Source: FW021-bin31 sp036278455 (lineage in GTDB: Bacteria > Bacteroidota > Bacteroidia > Chitinophagales > Chitinophagaceae). From it: a DNA stretch of 14,941 bases. Both the position numbers and the translations under genes were made by a program. The stretch covers positions 1 to 14,941 of the forward strand of contig DASULB010000322.1 in assembly GCA_036278455.1 (NCBI GenBank), given 5' to 3'. The notes below the pieces were generated by a model. That model was given only the letters and a program-made list of their open reading frames with translations, was not told the DNA's origin and did not search any database. How positions within the stretch are numbered: the first letter of the stretch is position 1; every line of letters starts with the position of its first letter. Shown piece by piece: positions 1 to 7,102 of the stretch.

Positions 1-1225
1 CACCATAGTAATTTCCAATTAAGGCATCTATGCTTGTCGCGGTGGGTCCCGTAACATAATAGGAAGAAAGGTCGTTTTTAAGCGGGAGGACGCCATTGTT
101 TTTCAAAAGGACGATGGACTCAGCGGCCGCTTTCCTGGCCAGGGCGCGGTGCGGTGCACTGTTTACCACACTGACGGGAATGGCGTCATAGGGATTGCTT
201 CCTTTTGGATCATACATACCGAGCCGGAATTGAATACGCAGGAGCACGGCCAGGGCACTGTCCAGGTCATTTGTGGTGATCAGGCCTTTCTTCACAGCTT
301 CGGTCAGGTTCTCATAGGTGTCACCGCAATTCAGGTTGACACCTCTTTTCAGGGATACAGCGGCCGCGTTCAGGGCGCTCTTCGCGTAGTGATGCCCCTG
401 GAAGATGTCAGCGATGGCGCCGCAGTCGGAGGTAATGTATCCGGAGAATCCCCATTTCTTTTTCAGGATGTCATCCAGCAGAAAAGTATTGGCGCAGCAG
501 GGTTCGCCGTCTACGGCGTTGTACGCGCACATCACGCCCGCCACCCCCGCTTTTACCAGGGCGTGAAAGGCAGGCAGGTAAGTGGCGTACAAATCATGGG
601 TAGAGACTTTGGCGTCAAAGGAGTGTCGCTCTTTTTCGGGTCCGCTGTAGATGGCGAAATGTTTGGCGCAGGCGGCTACTTTCAGGTATTTGGGGTTGTC
701 GCCCTGCATGCCTTTGACAAAAGCGACACCCATCCGTGAGGTAAGGTAAGGGTCTTCCCCGTAAGTTTCCTGCCCGCGTCCCCAGCGGGGATCGCGGAAG
801 ATGTTGATGTTGGGACTCCAGAAGGTCAGACCGCCATACTGGTTGTGATAGCCTTTGGCCACGGCCGCATTATACATGGCGCGACCTTCATCTGAAATAG
901 CGCTTGCCACCTTCTTTTCCAGGCTGTCGTCAAAGGTGGCCGCCAGCCCGATGGCCTGCGGAAAGACTGTTGCAGGCCCCGAGCGGGCAATGCCATGCAA
1001 TGCTTCGCTCCACCAATTATAAGCCGGAACATGCAGGCGGGGAATGGCGGGGGTGCTGTTCATCATCTGGGAAACCTTTTCGGGCAGAGTCATTCTGGAA
1101 ATAAGATCGTTTACCCGGGCATTAATGGAAACCGCAGGGTTGAGATAACCTGCCGTGGTTTGTGCGCTCAAAGATGGAGAAAGAAAGACTGCGCCGATAA
1201 GAACAAGGGTATAAATCTTTTTCAT
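1..1225 (-). CDS. Glycoside hydrolase family 3, beta-xylosidase/beta-glucosidase (3' end outside window)
   Basis: This reading frame is open for 408 codons from the ATG at 1225-1223 to the left edge, so the C-terminus is missing. It starts with a Sec signal peptide (MKKIYTLVLIGAVF..., likely cut near residue 21 before Gln). The GH3 N-terminal barrel follows: RDPRWGRGQETYGEDPYL, a KHFA motif (Lys188-His189), MCAYNAVDG, and the nucleophile motif ITSDCGAIADI with Asp267. The start of the second alpha/beta domain is visible (IVLLKNNGVLPL, then VTGPTA and GNYYG). The GVNLNCGDTY and SGPEKERHSFDA blocks resemble the plant/Xyl3A-type xylosidase branch, which removes terminal xylose or glucose from beta-linked oligosaccharides, probably in the periplasm. 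It is divergent from lacI1, and its promoter carries a LacI-type operator. The GH3 family call is firm; the substrate is inferred from branch and context. Confidence 0.93.
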   Translation of the reverse strand, partial: MKKIYTLVLIGAVFLSPSLSAQTTAGYLNPAVSINARVNDLISRMTLPEKVSQMMNSTPAIPRLHVPAYNWWSEALHGIARSGPATVFPQAIGLAATFDDSLEKKVASAISDEGRAMYNAAVAKGYHNQYGGLTFWSPNINIFRDPRWGRGQETYGEDPYLTSRMGVAFVKGMQGDNPKYLKVAACAKHFAIYSGPEKERHSFDAKVSTHDLYATYLPAFHALVKAGVAGVMCAYNAVDGEPCCANTFLLDDILKKKWGFSGYITSDCGAIADIFQGHHYAKSALNAAAVSLKRGVNLNCGDTYENLTEAVKKGLITTNDLDSALAVLLRIQFRLGMYDPKGSNPYDAIPVSVVNSAPHRALARKAAAESIVLLKNNGVLPLKNDLSSYYVTGPTATSIDALIGNYYG

Positions 1226-1282
1226 ATGCTATTTATAATGGCTGGCAGGTTTTTAATGTCATTTTAACGTTTAACCTGAACG

Positions 1283-1311
1283 TAAATATACAAACAAATT
1301 TTAAATTACAA
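1283..1311 (-). promoter_or_regulatory. Candidate GH3 promoter
   Basis: On the minus strand TATATTTA (1290-1283) matches the Bacteroidota -7 box TAnnTTTG at 7 of 8 positions. TTG (1311-1309) lies 18 nt upstream as a -33 element, inside the operator. The spacer contains TTTAAAATTT, also found at the same place in the promoter at 6869-6898. A repressor bound at 1307-1320 would block the -33 region. The call is made by eye, and the -33 element is weak. Confidence 0.5.
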
Positions 1312-1320
1312 CCGATTGCA
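1307..1320. promoter_or_regulatory. LacI-type operator O1 (GH3 side)
   Basis: TACAACCGATTGCA fits the LacI/GalR-family pattern TGnAAnCGnTTnCA with one mismatch (A for G at position 2). The core AACCGATT is identical at all four sites in this window. It lies in the GH3 promoter and 207 bp (centre to centre) from the operator in front of lacI1. Confidence 0.7.
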
Positions 1321-1498
1321 TTTATATTTCGGGGTTTTAACGTTATATTAACTTTATGAATTAGGCTTCTTCCTGTGATTTAACTGGAACAGGAACCGAT
1401 CTAATAGTGGATTTGGTTATAAATTATTGTATATGTTGCTATAATAAATATAATTTTTATCAATTCAATTAATTTAGCTTCCCTAAGCTTTTATGTTA

Positions 1499-1506
1499 TA
1501 GATTTG
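1499..1506 (+). promoter_or_regulatory. lacI1 -7 promoter box
   Basis: TAGATTTG is an exact match to the Bacteroidota TAnnTTTG element. It ends 7 nt before the operator at 1514-1527, so transcription would start at about the operator's left edge. No convincing -33 box was seen. The same box-to-operator arrangement occurs in front of lacI2. Confidence 0.55.
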
Positions 1507-1513
1507 CGGCTTA

Positions 1514-1527
1514 TCCAACCGATTTCA
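1514..1527. promoter_or_regulatory. LacI-type operator O2 (lacI1 side)
   Basis: TCCAACCGATTTCA has the shared AACCGATT core and a good right half-site (ATTTCA), but a weaker left half. It sits between the -7 box and the lacI1 ATG, starting 19 bp before the ATG, where bound repressor would block its own transcription. This suggests autoregulation, or cross-regulation by lacI2. Confidence 0.62.
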
Positions 1528-1532
1528 TTATA

Positions 1533-2564
1533 ATGAATAAGGAATGTACTATTTATGACATTGCCCAAAAGTTGAAGGTTTCACCATCCACCGTCAGTCG
1601 TGCCCTTAATGACAGCTCTTTGGTGAGCAAAGTCACCCGGAAAAAAATACAAAACACTGCTGCTTCAATGGGTTTCCGCCTGAATACCTTCGCCAGCAGC
1701 CTTCGAACACAGAAAACACAAACGATAGGGGTGATCATGCATGAATTGAGAAGCAATTTTATGGTGTCAGTCTTATCGGGGATTGAGAAAGTAACGAATC
1801 GGGCCGGTTATGATTTAGTGATCGCCCATTCTTCGGAAAATTATCAAAAAGAGATGGCCAATGTATACAATCTTTTTCACAGGCGTGTCGACGGCTTGAT
1901 TGCCTCCCTTGCTTTTGATACTCCCAATCTCGATCACTATCTGCCTTACAGGGGAAAGGGAATCCCTGTTATTTTTTATGACCGGGTTGATGAACTGGCT
2001 GACTATCCAAAGGTGATTATCAATAACTATCAGTGTGGGTATGAAGCTACCAGGCATTTAATTGAAGAGGGATGCTCCCGTATTGTGCTGTTAACCGCAA
2101 GCCTGGAAAGGAATGTTTATGCGCAAAGACATCGCGGGTATATCGCTGCTTTAAAAGAAGCGCAAATACCGGTTAAGAAAGAATATGTAATCGTCAAAGA
2201 TTTATCTGAGCAGGGTGCGCTGGATGCCGCCAGTGCTGTTTTAAAAATGGATCCCAGACCTGATGGGGCCTTTATTACGCATGATTTTTCTGCCGCAGTC
2301 TTCATGAAGGCCCTGAAGAGGAAAGGTATAAGGACTCCTGAGGATATTGCCATCGTCGGCTTTAATAATGACCCGATCTGTATGCTGGTGGAGCCTCAAC
2401 TTTCCACCATTAACTATACCGGTCCCAAGATTGGTGAAGCGGCAGCAAATCATTTGGTAAATCATCTGGAAGGTACTGTATCGTTGGCTGATACCGATAC
2501 AATTATTATTAAATCCGAATTGATCATACGGCAATCATCATTACGGAAGGGAGCAAATAGCTAG
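1533..2564 (+). CDS. LacI/GalR-family transcriptional regulator (lacI1)
   Basis: This 343-residue protein has the usual length and order for the family. An N-terminal helix-turn-helix (about residues 5-25, TIYDIAQKLKVSPSTVSRAL) is followed by a hinge (MGFRLNTFASSLR, about 46-58) and a periplasmic-binding-protein-like sensor domain starting at about 64 (IGVIM). Typical family blocks include NFMVSVLSGIEKV, RRVDGLIASLAF, IPVIFYDRV, HLIEEGC, the late EDIAIVGFNND and LSTINY. It probably represses or activates the divergent GH3 gene in response to a sugar and, given the operator at its own start, itself. It is a clear paralogue of lacI2. The sensor block reads THDFSAA where lacI2 has the more usual ANDNCAA, so the two may bind different ligands. 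The start is ATG at 1533, with no Shine-Dalgarno site. Confidence 0.95.
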   Translation: MNKECTIYDIAQKLKVSPSTVSRALNDSSLVSKVTRKKIQNTAASMGFRLNTFASSLRTQKTQTIGVIMHELRSNFMVSVLSGIEKVTNRAGYDLVIAHSSENYQKEMANVYNLFHRRVDGLIASLAFDTPNLDHYLPYRGKGIPVIFYDRVDELADYPKVIINNYQCGYEATRHLIEEGCSRIVLLTASLERNVYAQRHRGYIAALKEAQIPVKKEYVIVKDLSEQGALDAASAVLKMDPRPDGAFITHDFSAAVFMKALKRKGIRTPEDIAIVGFNNDPICMLVEPQLSTINYTGPKIGEAAANHLVNHLEGTVSLADTDTIIIKSELIIRQSSLRKGANS

Positions 2565-2565
2565 A

Positions 2566-2668
2566 CGGATTCTATCCGCAATAAACCGGTAAGGTTTTTG
2601 GTAGAATGTACTTCAGTCATATGGGTGATGCAACCGGTATGCCAAAGCCTTGGTGTACCTTAAGGGCT
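2566..2668. terminator. Possible weak terminator hairpins between convergent genes
   Basis: The 139-bp gap between lacI1 and the GH115 gene contains three weak hairpins. CGGAT-TCT-ATCCG lies at 2566-2578, just after the lacI1 stop. AAACC-GGTAA-GGTTT lies at 2583-2597, continuing into T residues on the plus strand. AGCCTT (2646-2651) can pair with AAGGGCT (2662-2668) with one bulge, and on the minus strand it runs into TTT. None is strong; the second is the best candidate for lacI1. Confidence 0.3.
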
Positions 2669-2703
2669 GTTTGGTGTTGACAGCTTCCGTAAATTGTCGG
2701 GCC

Positions 2704-4953
2704 TTATGACCTTGACAAGGGATCATTCAGTTTCTCTGATGCTTCCAGGAAATCACACCAGATTTTACTTTGTTCCAGGTTGTCGTGGCCGTTCCTTTTG
2801 GGCGGCTGTGCTACGGTTCCATCCGATGCGATAAAGGCACGCACCAGGTCATAAGAGCGGTGTACGTTCAGGCTGGATAATTTACTTCTGATCCAGCTCT
2901 CGCGATACCATTTATCAAAAGGTGGCCTTTCAGCCCGTAGGATCTCGAGCTCTAATTGTTCCAGCGGCGTAATAGCCTGGTGGATATAATTCCAGGCTTT
3001 TTGGGGATCATTTTCTTTAAGTGCCTGGTGCAATAATAATGCAGCCTGCGTGGGGCACCAGTCAAAGGACAGGCCAAGTTGTGTATTCTCAAAAAAATAT
3101 TGCTGCTGGTCAGCGGTCATGCTCCTTTTGCATTTTGTAATAAGATCCATAACAGCTTGATATTTCTTCTCCCTGCTTTTTAACAGGGCGATGTCTTCAT
3201 CGCTGAGAGGCTTATAGGCTTCTCCCTTGAATTTTTTTACAAGGTGATCGAGTAGCGCCCATACCTGGTCGGCGGCAAACCAGAGTTTCTTAGGTTCATA
3301 CAGGATCTCATAATATTGGTGATAAACTTTGTCTTTATCCGGGGCGTTGTCCGGCCCAAAATACTCATTGTTCCACCAGTTGATATATGCGTTGCCCGGG
3401 TCATTTTTTTCCAGCACTGCAGGTGCATCCCAGCAAATCTCCGCTATCAGGCGTGCTTCCATAATATAATCTCTCAATTCCGATACATTCACCAGCATAT
3501 ATTCTGTCGCACCTGATGAAATGATATTTTTAAATTGTTCAGTGATCGTATAAGGCGATACGATGTGGGTGCCTTGCTTATGCAGGTCCCCTCCGTAATA
3601 GGCCAGGTGATAATATACACCGTGCTTCCATTTGCCACGATGTTTGGGCAGGCCGCGCATCACGCCGTTATTGTCGTCCGGCCAGACGATCACTACATCT
3701 TCAGGCAGCCTGAAAGCATCCCTTTCGGCCTCGTATTTATTGAGCATCTCAGTATAAAGCGTAAAGGTGTAAACCGGTGGTTCACTACAGGGCAATAAAT
3801 CCTTTACTGTTTTTACCTGTGTTTCAATGACGGTATTAAAAACTTTTGTCTGGTCTTCTTCTGACATATCTTTGGGGAACGGGTAGCCATAGTCATTGGT
3901 GCCGCGTAAGCCCACAGGCCAGATGCAGTTGAGTTCTTTATTTTCCCACACGCCACCACGCCAGAATTTCACCATACCTTCCCTGTTTTTAAACCAGTTC
4001 CATTCAGGACTTACTCCTCTTTTTTCAGCGAGGTTAAACCGTATGATGCCAAAGGGATTAGACAACAGCACATCATAATGGTGAGAAGTGTAGATCAGCC
4101 CCCAGTCACTGGCGCATTTCTGCACTTCATAGCGGCGATGAACACGTGTATAAGGTGCTACCATATTCATTCGCAGCCGAAGGGCTGTTTCAAAATATCG
4201 CTGATACCAAAGGATATCAACGTCTCCTACACGCAATGGATAACCGCTCCATTCAAAAGGGCGTGGAAGAATATCCTCATCATCGTGAAAGAAGCCACGA
4301 TATTTAATGGTAGGTGAGGAGGCAGTGTAGTCCGTTTTCTTCATGACCAGTTTTTCAGCTTTTTCCGGCTGATAGCCGGTCCAAATATAGAGTGGATCAA
4401 TGCCCAGTCTTTCACATAATGTGTAAACAGCAAACGCGGTCCCGCGAAAATCAGCGCCAATAAGCCAGACTGAATCACCCGTTGTAATGATCTTAAAAGC
4501 CTCCCATTTACCTTTGATATCATCGGTATGGATGTTGTCAGGAATGTCACCGTTACCAAGTGTTATTACCTGCATGCTGGTGATCCCTGTTTTTGCAGCG
4601 GTTGACAATGCCGGTGTATGTCCGCTGATCTTTTGAATATCTTTGGCCAGGAAGCTGGCGGCCTGCTTCACCGCCGAATGTTCTTTGTCATTCATTACAA
4701 TTTGGCAATCTTTCCCTGGTGCCGCCAGGACGATGTCCCCTGCTTCAGCGGCTTCTTTTCTGATCCAGGAGCCGCGTCGGGTATTCCAGTTTGTTTTTGA
4801 CTTTTCCGGGAGGCCTTGCGGAGCACCATTATCCTTTTTATCCTTTTGAACAGGAGGGAACATGCCATTTCCTGAAAACGCCAGGCCGGGGGCACTCAAT
4901 GTGACTAAACCGAGATTTCTGATAAAATTTTTTCTTGAAATATTCTTTTGCAT
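2704..4953 (-). CDS. GH115-family protein (alpha-glucuronidase-like), short divergent form
   Basis: This 749-residue protein has a Tat-like N-terminus (SRKNFIRN then a hydrophobic stretch, about residues 6-28). A GH115 N-terminal domain follows, then the barrel with recognisable family blocks: KYRGFFHDDED at 217-227 (YRGIF.NDED in the family), GLIYTSHH near 285-292, VGLRGTNDYG near 347-356, VIVWPDDNNG at 421-430, and GVYYHLAYYGG at 445-455. Known GH115 enzymes release (4-O-methyl)glucuronate from glucuronoxylan. This one lacks the C-terminal beta-rich domain of many members, which are often 850 residues or more. It also differs at usually conserved spots (APYTR for MHP.T, ..HK..THI for the usual PHDYLWL), so activity or substrate may differ. 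It starts 23 bp after the WbsX/GH99-like gene, in one operon. The upstream sequence is A-rich with no Shine-Dalgarno site. Confidence 0.8.
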   Translation of the reverse strand: MQKNISRKNFIRNLGLVTLSAPGLAFSGNGMFPPVQKDKKDNGAPQGLPEKSKTNWNTRRGSWIRKEAAEAGDIVLAAPGKDCQIVMNDKEHSAVKQAASFLAKDIQKISGHTPALSTAAKTGITSMQVITLGNGDIPDNIHTDDIKGKWEAFKIITTGDSVWLIGADFRGTAFAVYTLCERLGIDPLYIWTGYQPEKAEKLVMKKTDYTASSPTIKYRGFFHDDEDILPRPFEWSGYPLRVGDVDILWYQRYFETALRLRMNMVAPYTRVHRRYEVQKCASDWGLIYTSHHYDVLLSNPFGIIRFNLAEKRGVSPEWNWFKNREGMVKFWRGGVWENKELNCIWPVGLRGTNDYGYPFPKDMSEEDQTKVFNTVIETQVKTVKDLLPCSEPPVYTFTLYTEMLNKYEAERDAFRLPEDVVIVWPDDNNGVMRGLPKHRGKWKHGVYYHLAYYGGDLHKQGTHIVSPYTITEQFKNIISSGATEYMLVNVSELRDYIMEARLIAEICWDAPAVLEKNDPGNAYINWWNNEYFGPDNAPDKDKVYHQYYEILYEPKKLWFAADQVWALLDHLVKKFKGEAYKPLSDEDIALLKSREKKYQAVMDLITKCKRSMTADQQQYFFENTQLGLSFDWCPTQAALLLHQALKENDPQKAWNYIHQAITPLEQLELEILRAERPPFDKWYRESWIRSKLSSLNVHRSYDLVRAFIASDGTVAQPPKRNGHDNLEQSKIWCDFLEASEKLNDPLSRS

Positions 4954-4976
4954 AATTTATTATTTTGATTTAGACT

Positions 4977-6341
4977 TTATTTCCCATGTAAGTTCATCGT
5001 TCCTTCTATCCCAAGTGCTTCAGCCAGCGCGTCCAGCATACCATAGCCAAAACGATTGTCCGGCAAAAGATAGTGGCCTTCTGTCCATTCATTCCAGCAG
5101 GCAATGGTGAGGATGGGGGGTACTTCTTTATGCTTGTTCAGATAAACAAAGGCCGCCTGTACGAATGCTTTAAAAGTTGCCGGATTTTCATTCTTAAAAA
5201 TGGTACATCCGGGCCATACATCCCTGTCGGGTTTTTCCGGCCTTGGATGACGCGGGATATAGCGCGGTGTAGAATCCCATCCGGGTGCTACTGCCGGTAT
5301 ATAGGGCACTTTAAAGGTATCATATTCTTCTTTCCATATTTTAAAGGCAACATCTGCCGCGGCCACTTCATAATCACAGAATTCCTGGTCTTTCGGCTGA
5401 TAACGTCCGGCCGCCCAGTCCAGAGGGTTATAAGAACCTGCAGTATTATAGCCTACTGCGACACTGTTGGGAGAATAGAAACCGGAGGAATGGAAATGAA
5501 TATCCGGATACCCCAGTTGCCGCGCATAATTTCTCAGGTCGGCGAATAGTTTTTTGGCCGCTGCCAGTCCGATGCTTTTTTCCAAATGATTCGGATCCCA
5601 GATGCAAAGCACCGGGTGACCATTGATTTTCCAGTAATTTGGATAATGAAAATAACGGGAAATAATATAGGTCATACTTTCCCAGCAGGTTTTTACATTC
5701 TGGTCGGGCGGGTCGTAGCTCGGCGGGTATTTAGGAACACCATTGGTTTGCCGGGTAGGGAACAGAATGTACCACGGATGGTTGGTCCACATGCAGGCAA
5801 ATTTGATAGCCTCCCTGCCCGACGATTCCAGGAAGCCGTTTTCCAATGCTTCATGCAGCGCAGGCTTGCCGTCATACCAATACCAATCCCATATCAACAC
5901 GTCGATGCCGTGTTGGCTGGCAATTTTATTATACCGTTGCCAGGTGGAAGGTTTGCTTTCGTCCAGCTCGCCCAACAGCGGCCCGCGTGGTTGCTGATGA
6001 CCCTCAAACCACGGGCGGGCCGGGCGTAATAAATTGTACTCTGTCCAGCCGGGACCATACAAATGATCCTGCAATGCGGATGAATGATAATCCGGAAAAG
6101 TATAGCATGCCACGGTGAGTCCCTCCGGCTTCTTCAGGAATGCCGGACTACCCGCCAGCATTTTGAGGTCCTGCGGCAACCGGTATATTTTACCGGGTGG
6201 GGCGTCCAACGTCGCCTGCTTCCCGGTCTTTTTTTCTTTAGCAGTAGCAGCCGTTACGATGCCCCCCAGTCCTGTTGTGGTGGCCGCTACGGTCAGGGAA
6301 CCTTTACTCATTTTATCCAGGAAAGATCTTCTGTCCATCAT
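4977..6341 (-). CDS. WbsX / GH99-like domain protein, exported by a Tat-type signal
   Basis: This 454-residue protein starts MMDRRSFLDK, with a near-consensus twin-arginine motif and a following hydrophobic segment to about residue 34. The body matches the WbsX-type (GH99-like) TIM barrel: ACYTFPDYH near 78-86, PGWTEYNLLRPARP at 97-110, HGIDVLIWDWYWYDGKP at 144-160, and a C-terminal ACWNEWTEGHYLLPD with Glu418 and Glu421. Family members are annotated either as glycosyltransferases of O-antigen clusters or as glycoside hydrolases. An exported copy in an operon with a GH115 protein argues for a hydrolase or glycan-binding role, but the reaction is unknown. The ATG overlaps the stop of the upstream GH43-like remnant (ATGA), which suggests past or present translational coupling. 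The second ATG (6338) is an equally good start. Confidence 0.82.
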   Translation of the reverse strand: MMDRRSFLDKMSKGSLTVAATTTGLGGIVTAATAKEKKTGKQATLDAPPGKIYRLPQDLKMLAGSPAFLKKPEGLTVACYTFPDYHSSALQDHLYGPGWTEYNLLRPARPWFEGHQQPRGPLLGELDESKPSTWQRYNKIASQHGIDVLIWDWYWYDGKPALHEALENGFLESSGREAIKFACMWTNHPWYILFPTRQTNGVPKYPPSYDPPDQNVKTCWESMTYIISRYFHYPNYWKINGHPVLCIWDPNHLEKSIGLAAAKKLFADLRNYARQLGYPDIHFHSSGFYSPNSVAVGYNTAGSYNPLDWAAGRYQPKDQEFCDYEVAAADVAFKIWKEEYDTFKVPYIPAVAPGWDSTPRYIPRHPRPEKPDRDVWPGCTIFKNENPATFKAFVQAAFVYLNKHKEVPPILTIACWNEWTEGHYLLPDNRFGYGMLDALAEALGIEGTMNLHGK

Positions 6342-6784
6342 TCAGTTTTTAAAAGTATGCCATTAAAATTCCCTGGAAGGACTCCAAGATCCTGATTGAT
6401 CTTAGCCGGTCTCCCAGCGTCAGGTGTATCTTTCGCAAACCAATGGCTGGTACCATCAGTGCCGGCGACAGCGCTTTCTTTAAGCAGCGGACGGATTGAA
6501 CTGGTCCGGGTTCCCGGATTCAATGGATCACCATCGGGCATCAGTGGCAACCTTCCCACGGAATAACAGCCTCTGCCGAAATAAATGAACAGTACATGCA
6601 AGTCAAATGGTTTTAATACTTTGGAGCATTTATGAATGCAGGTATGGCCGACTCCTTTTTTTTCGCGATTATATATCAGTTTGAATATCCGCACATGGCT
6701 CCTCTCCGGGGGATGTGGATTGTCCCTTTCGGTGGTGCACAGATGCTGTGGGAATGTTCCGTTTGCCTTTTCCGGCCCTGTCAT
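6338..6784 (-). pseudogene. GH43-like C-terminal remnant, internally deleted
   Basis: This 148-codon open frame has no signal peptide or catalytic domain. Its second half resembles the end of a GH43 beta-propeller. KVLKPFDLHVLFIY looks like the 'VLK..g..fLiYS' strand, CYSVGRLPLMPDGDPLNP like 'Y.lG.L.l..gDPLdP', and TDGTSHWF followed by KDTPDAGRP like 'PDGTe.W' followed by 'DGTPdFGrP'. The usual VYGPGHNSF block between them is missing, as is the N-terminal half with the catalytic residues. The frame extends open upstream to about 6887 without an ATG. It lies first behind the operon promoter and overlaps the next gene by ATGA, as expected for a deleted former first gene. It could instead be a short expressed ORF. 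The family call was made by eye. Confidence 0.45.
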
Positions 6785-6868
6785 ATAAAGTGGTTCATCA
6801 TTTTTAAAATAGCGCCACGAGTGGCCGGTTGGCTGGAACTCTGAAGATTTTTTTCGATCATGTACCTG

Positions 6869-6898
6869 TAAATGTATAAAGAAATTTTAAAACTGTAA
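6869..6898 (-). promoter_or_regulatory. Candidate promoter of the GH43 remnant-WbsX-GH115 operon
   Basis: On the minus strand TACATTTA (6876-6869) is a 7/8 match to TAnnTTTG, with TTA at 6898-6896 as a weak -33 element 19 nt upstream, inside the operator. The spacer shares TTTAAAATTT with the GH3 promoter, and both boxes are followed by C. The resemblance over about 40 bp suggests a common origin or selection. Transcription would start near 6862. Confidence 0.5.
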
Positions 6899-6907
6899 CC
6901 GATTGCA
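6894..6907. promoter_or_regulatory. LacI-type operator O3 (GH115 operon side)
   Basis: TGTAACCGATTGCA matches the family pattern TGnAAnCGnTTnCA at every fixed position and is the best of the four sites. It covers the presumed -33 region of the operon promoter and lies 209 bp centre to centre from the lacI2 operator. Confidence 0.78.
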
Positions 6908-7086
6908 TAAGTTTTTCTCATTTTAACATCCGTTTAACATGCTGTGAAGTACTGATGAAAATGAATACCGGGATTACCAAAAGGCATCCAGTATAAAGGA
7001 GATGGGCTATACATGCTAAAAGCAATATTATTAAAGTCAAATCACCGGCTAAAAAAATAAACTTCCTTCTATTTAGTTTAAATCCC

Positions 7087-7094
7087 TAATTTTG
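7087..7094 (+). promoter_or_regulatory. lacI2 -7 promoter box
   Basis: TAATTTTG exactly matches TAnnTTTG. It ends 8 nt before the operator at 7103-7116, the same arrangement as lacI1. Start of transcription is predicted near 7101, leaving a 5' leader of about 15 nt before the ATG. No convincing -33 box was seen. Confidence 0.55.
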
Positions 7095-7102
7095 TGTAGT
7101 AT

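Larger units (their letters stand above)
1226..1532. promoter_or_regulatory. Divergent control region between GH3 and lacI1
   Basis: This AT-rich 307-bp gap has no gene. It holds the minus-strand GH3 promoter with an operator at 1307-1320 and the plus-strand lacI1 promoter with an operator at 1514-1527. A degenerate partial match (AACCGATC) lies at 1394-1401. TTTTAACGTT occurs at 1262-1271 and 1335-1344; its role is unknown. The GH3 leader (about 50 nt) contains a 6-bp inverted repeat, CAGGTT at 1246-1251 and AACCTG at 1273-1278, with a long loop that is probably not significant. Confidence 0.7.

Noticed and set aside
149..739. Plus-strand open frame of 196 codons
   Set aside because: It is antisense to the conserved GH3 barrel, which carries all family motifs; the plus-strand product has no recognisable domain.
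2629..2642. TGCAACCGGTATGC as a further LacI operator
   Set aside because: Only the left half fits the pattern, and it lies between convergent gene ends, not at a promoter.
5073..6029. Long plus-strand open frames opposite the WbsX/GH99-like gene
   Set aside because: They are shadows of a well-conserved minus-strand gene, with no motifs and no promoter.
6632..6844. Plus-strand 70-codon frame opposite the GH43 remnant
   Set aside because: It has no recognisable motif, and the minus frame carries the GH43-like blocks.
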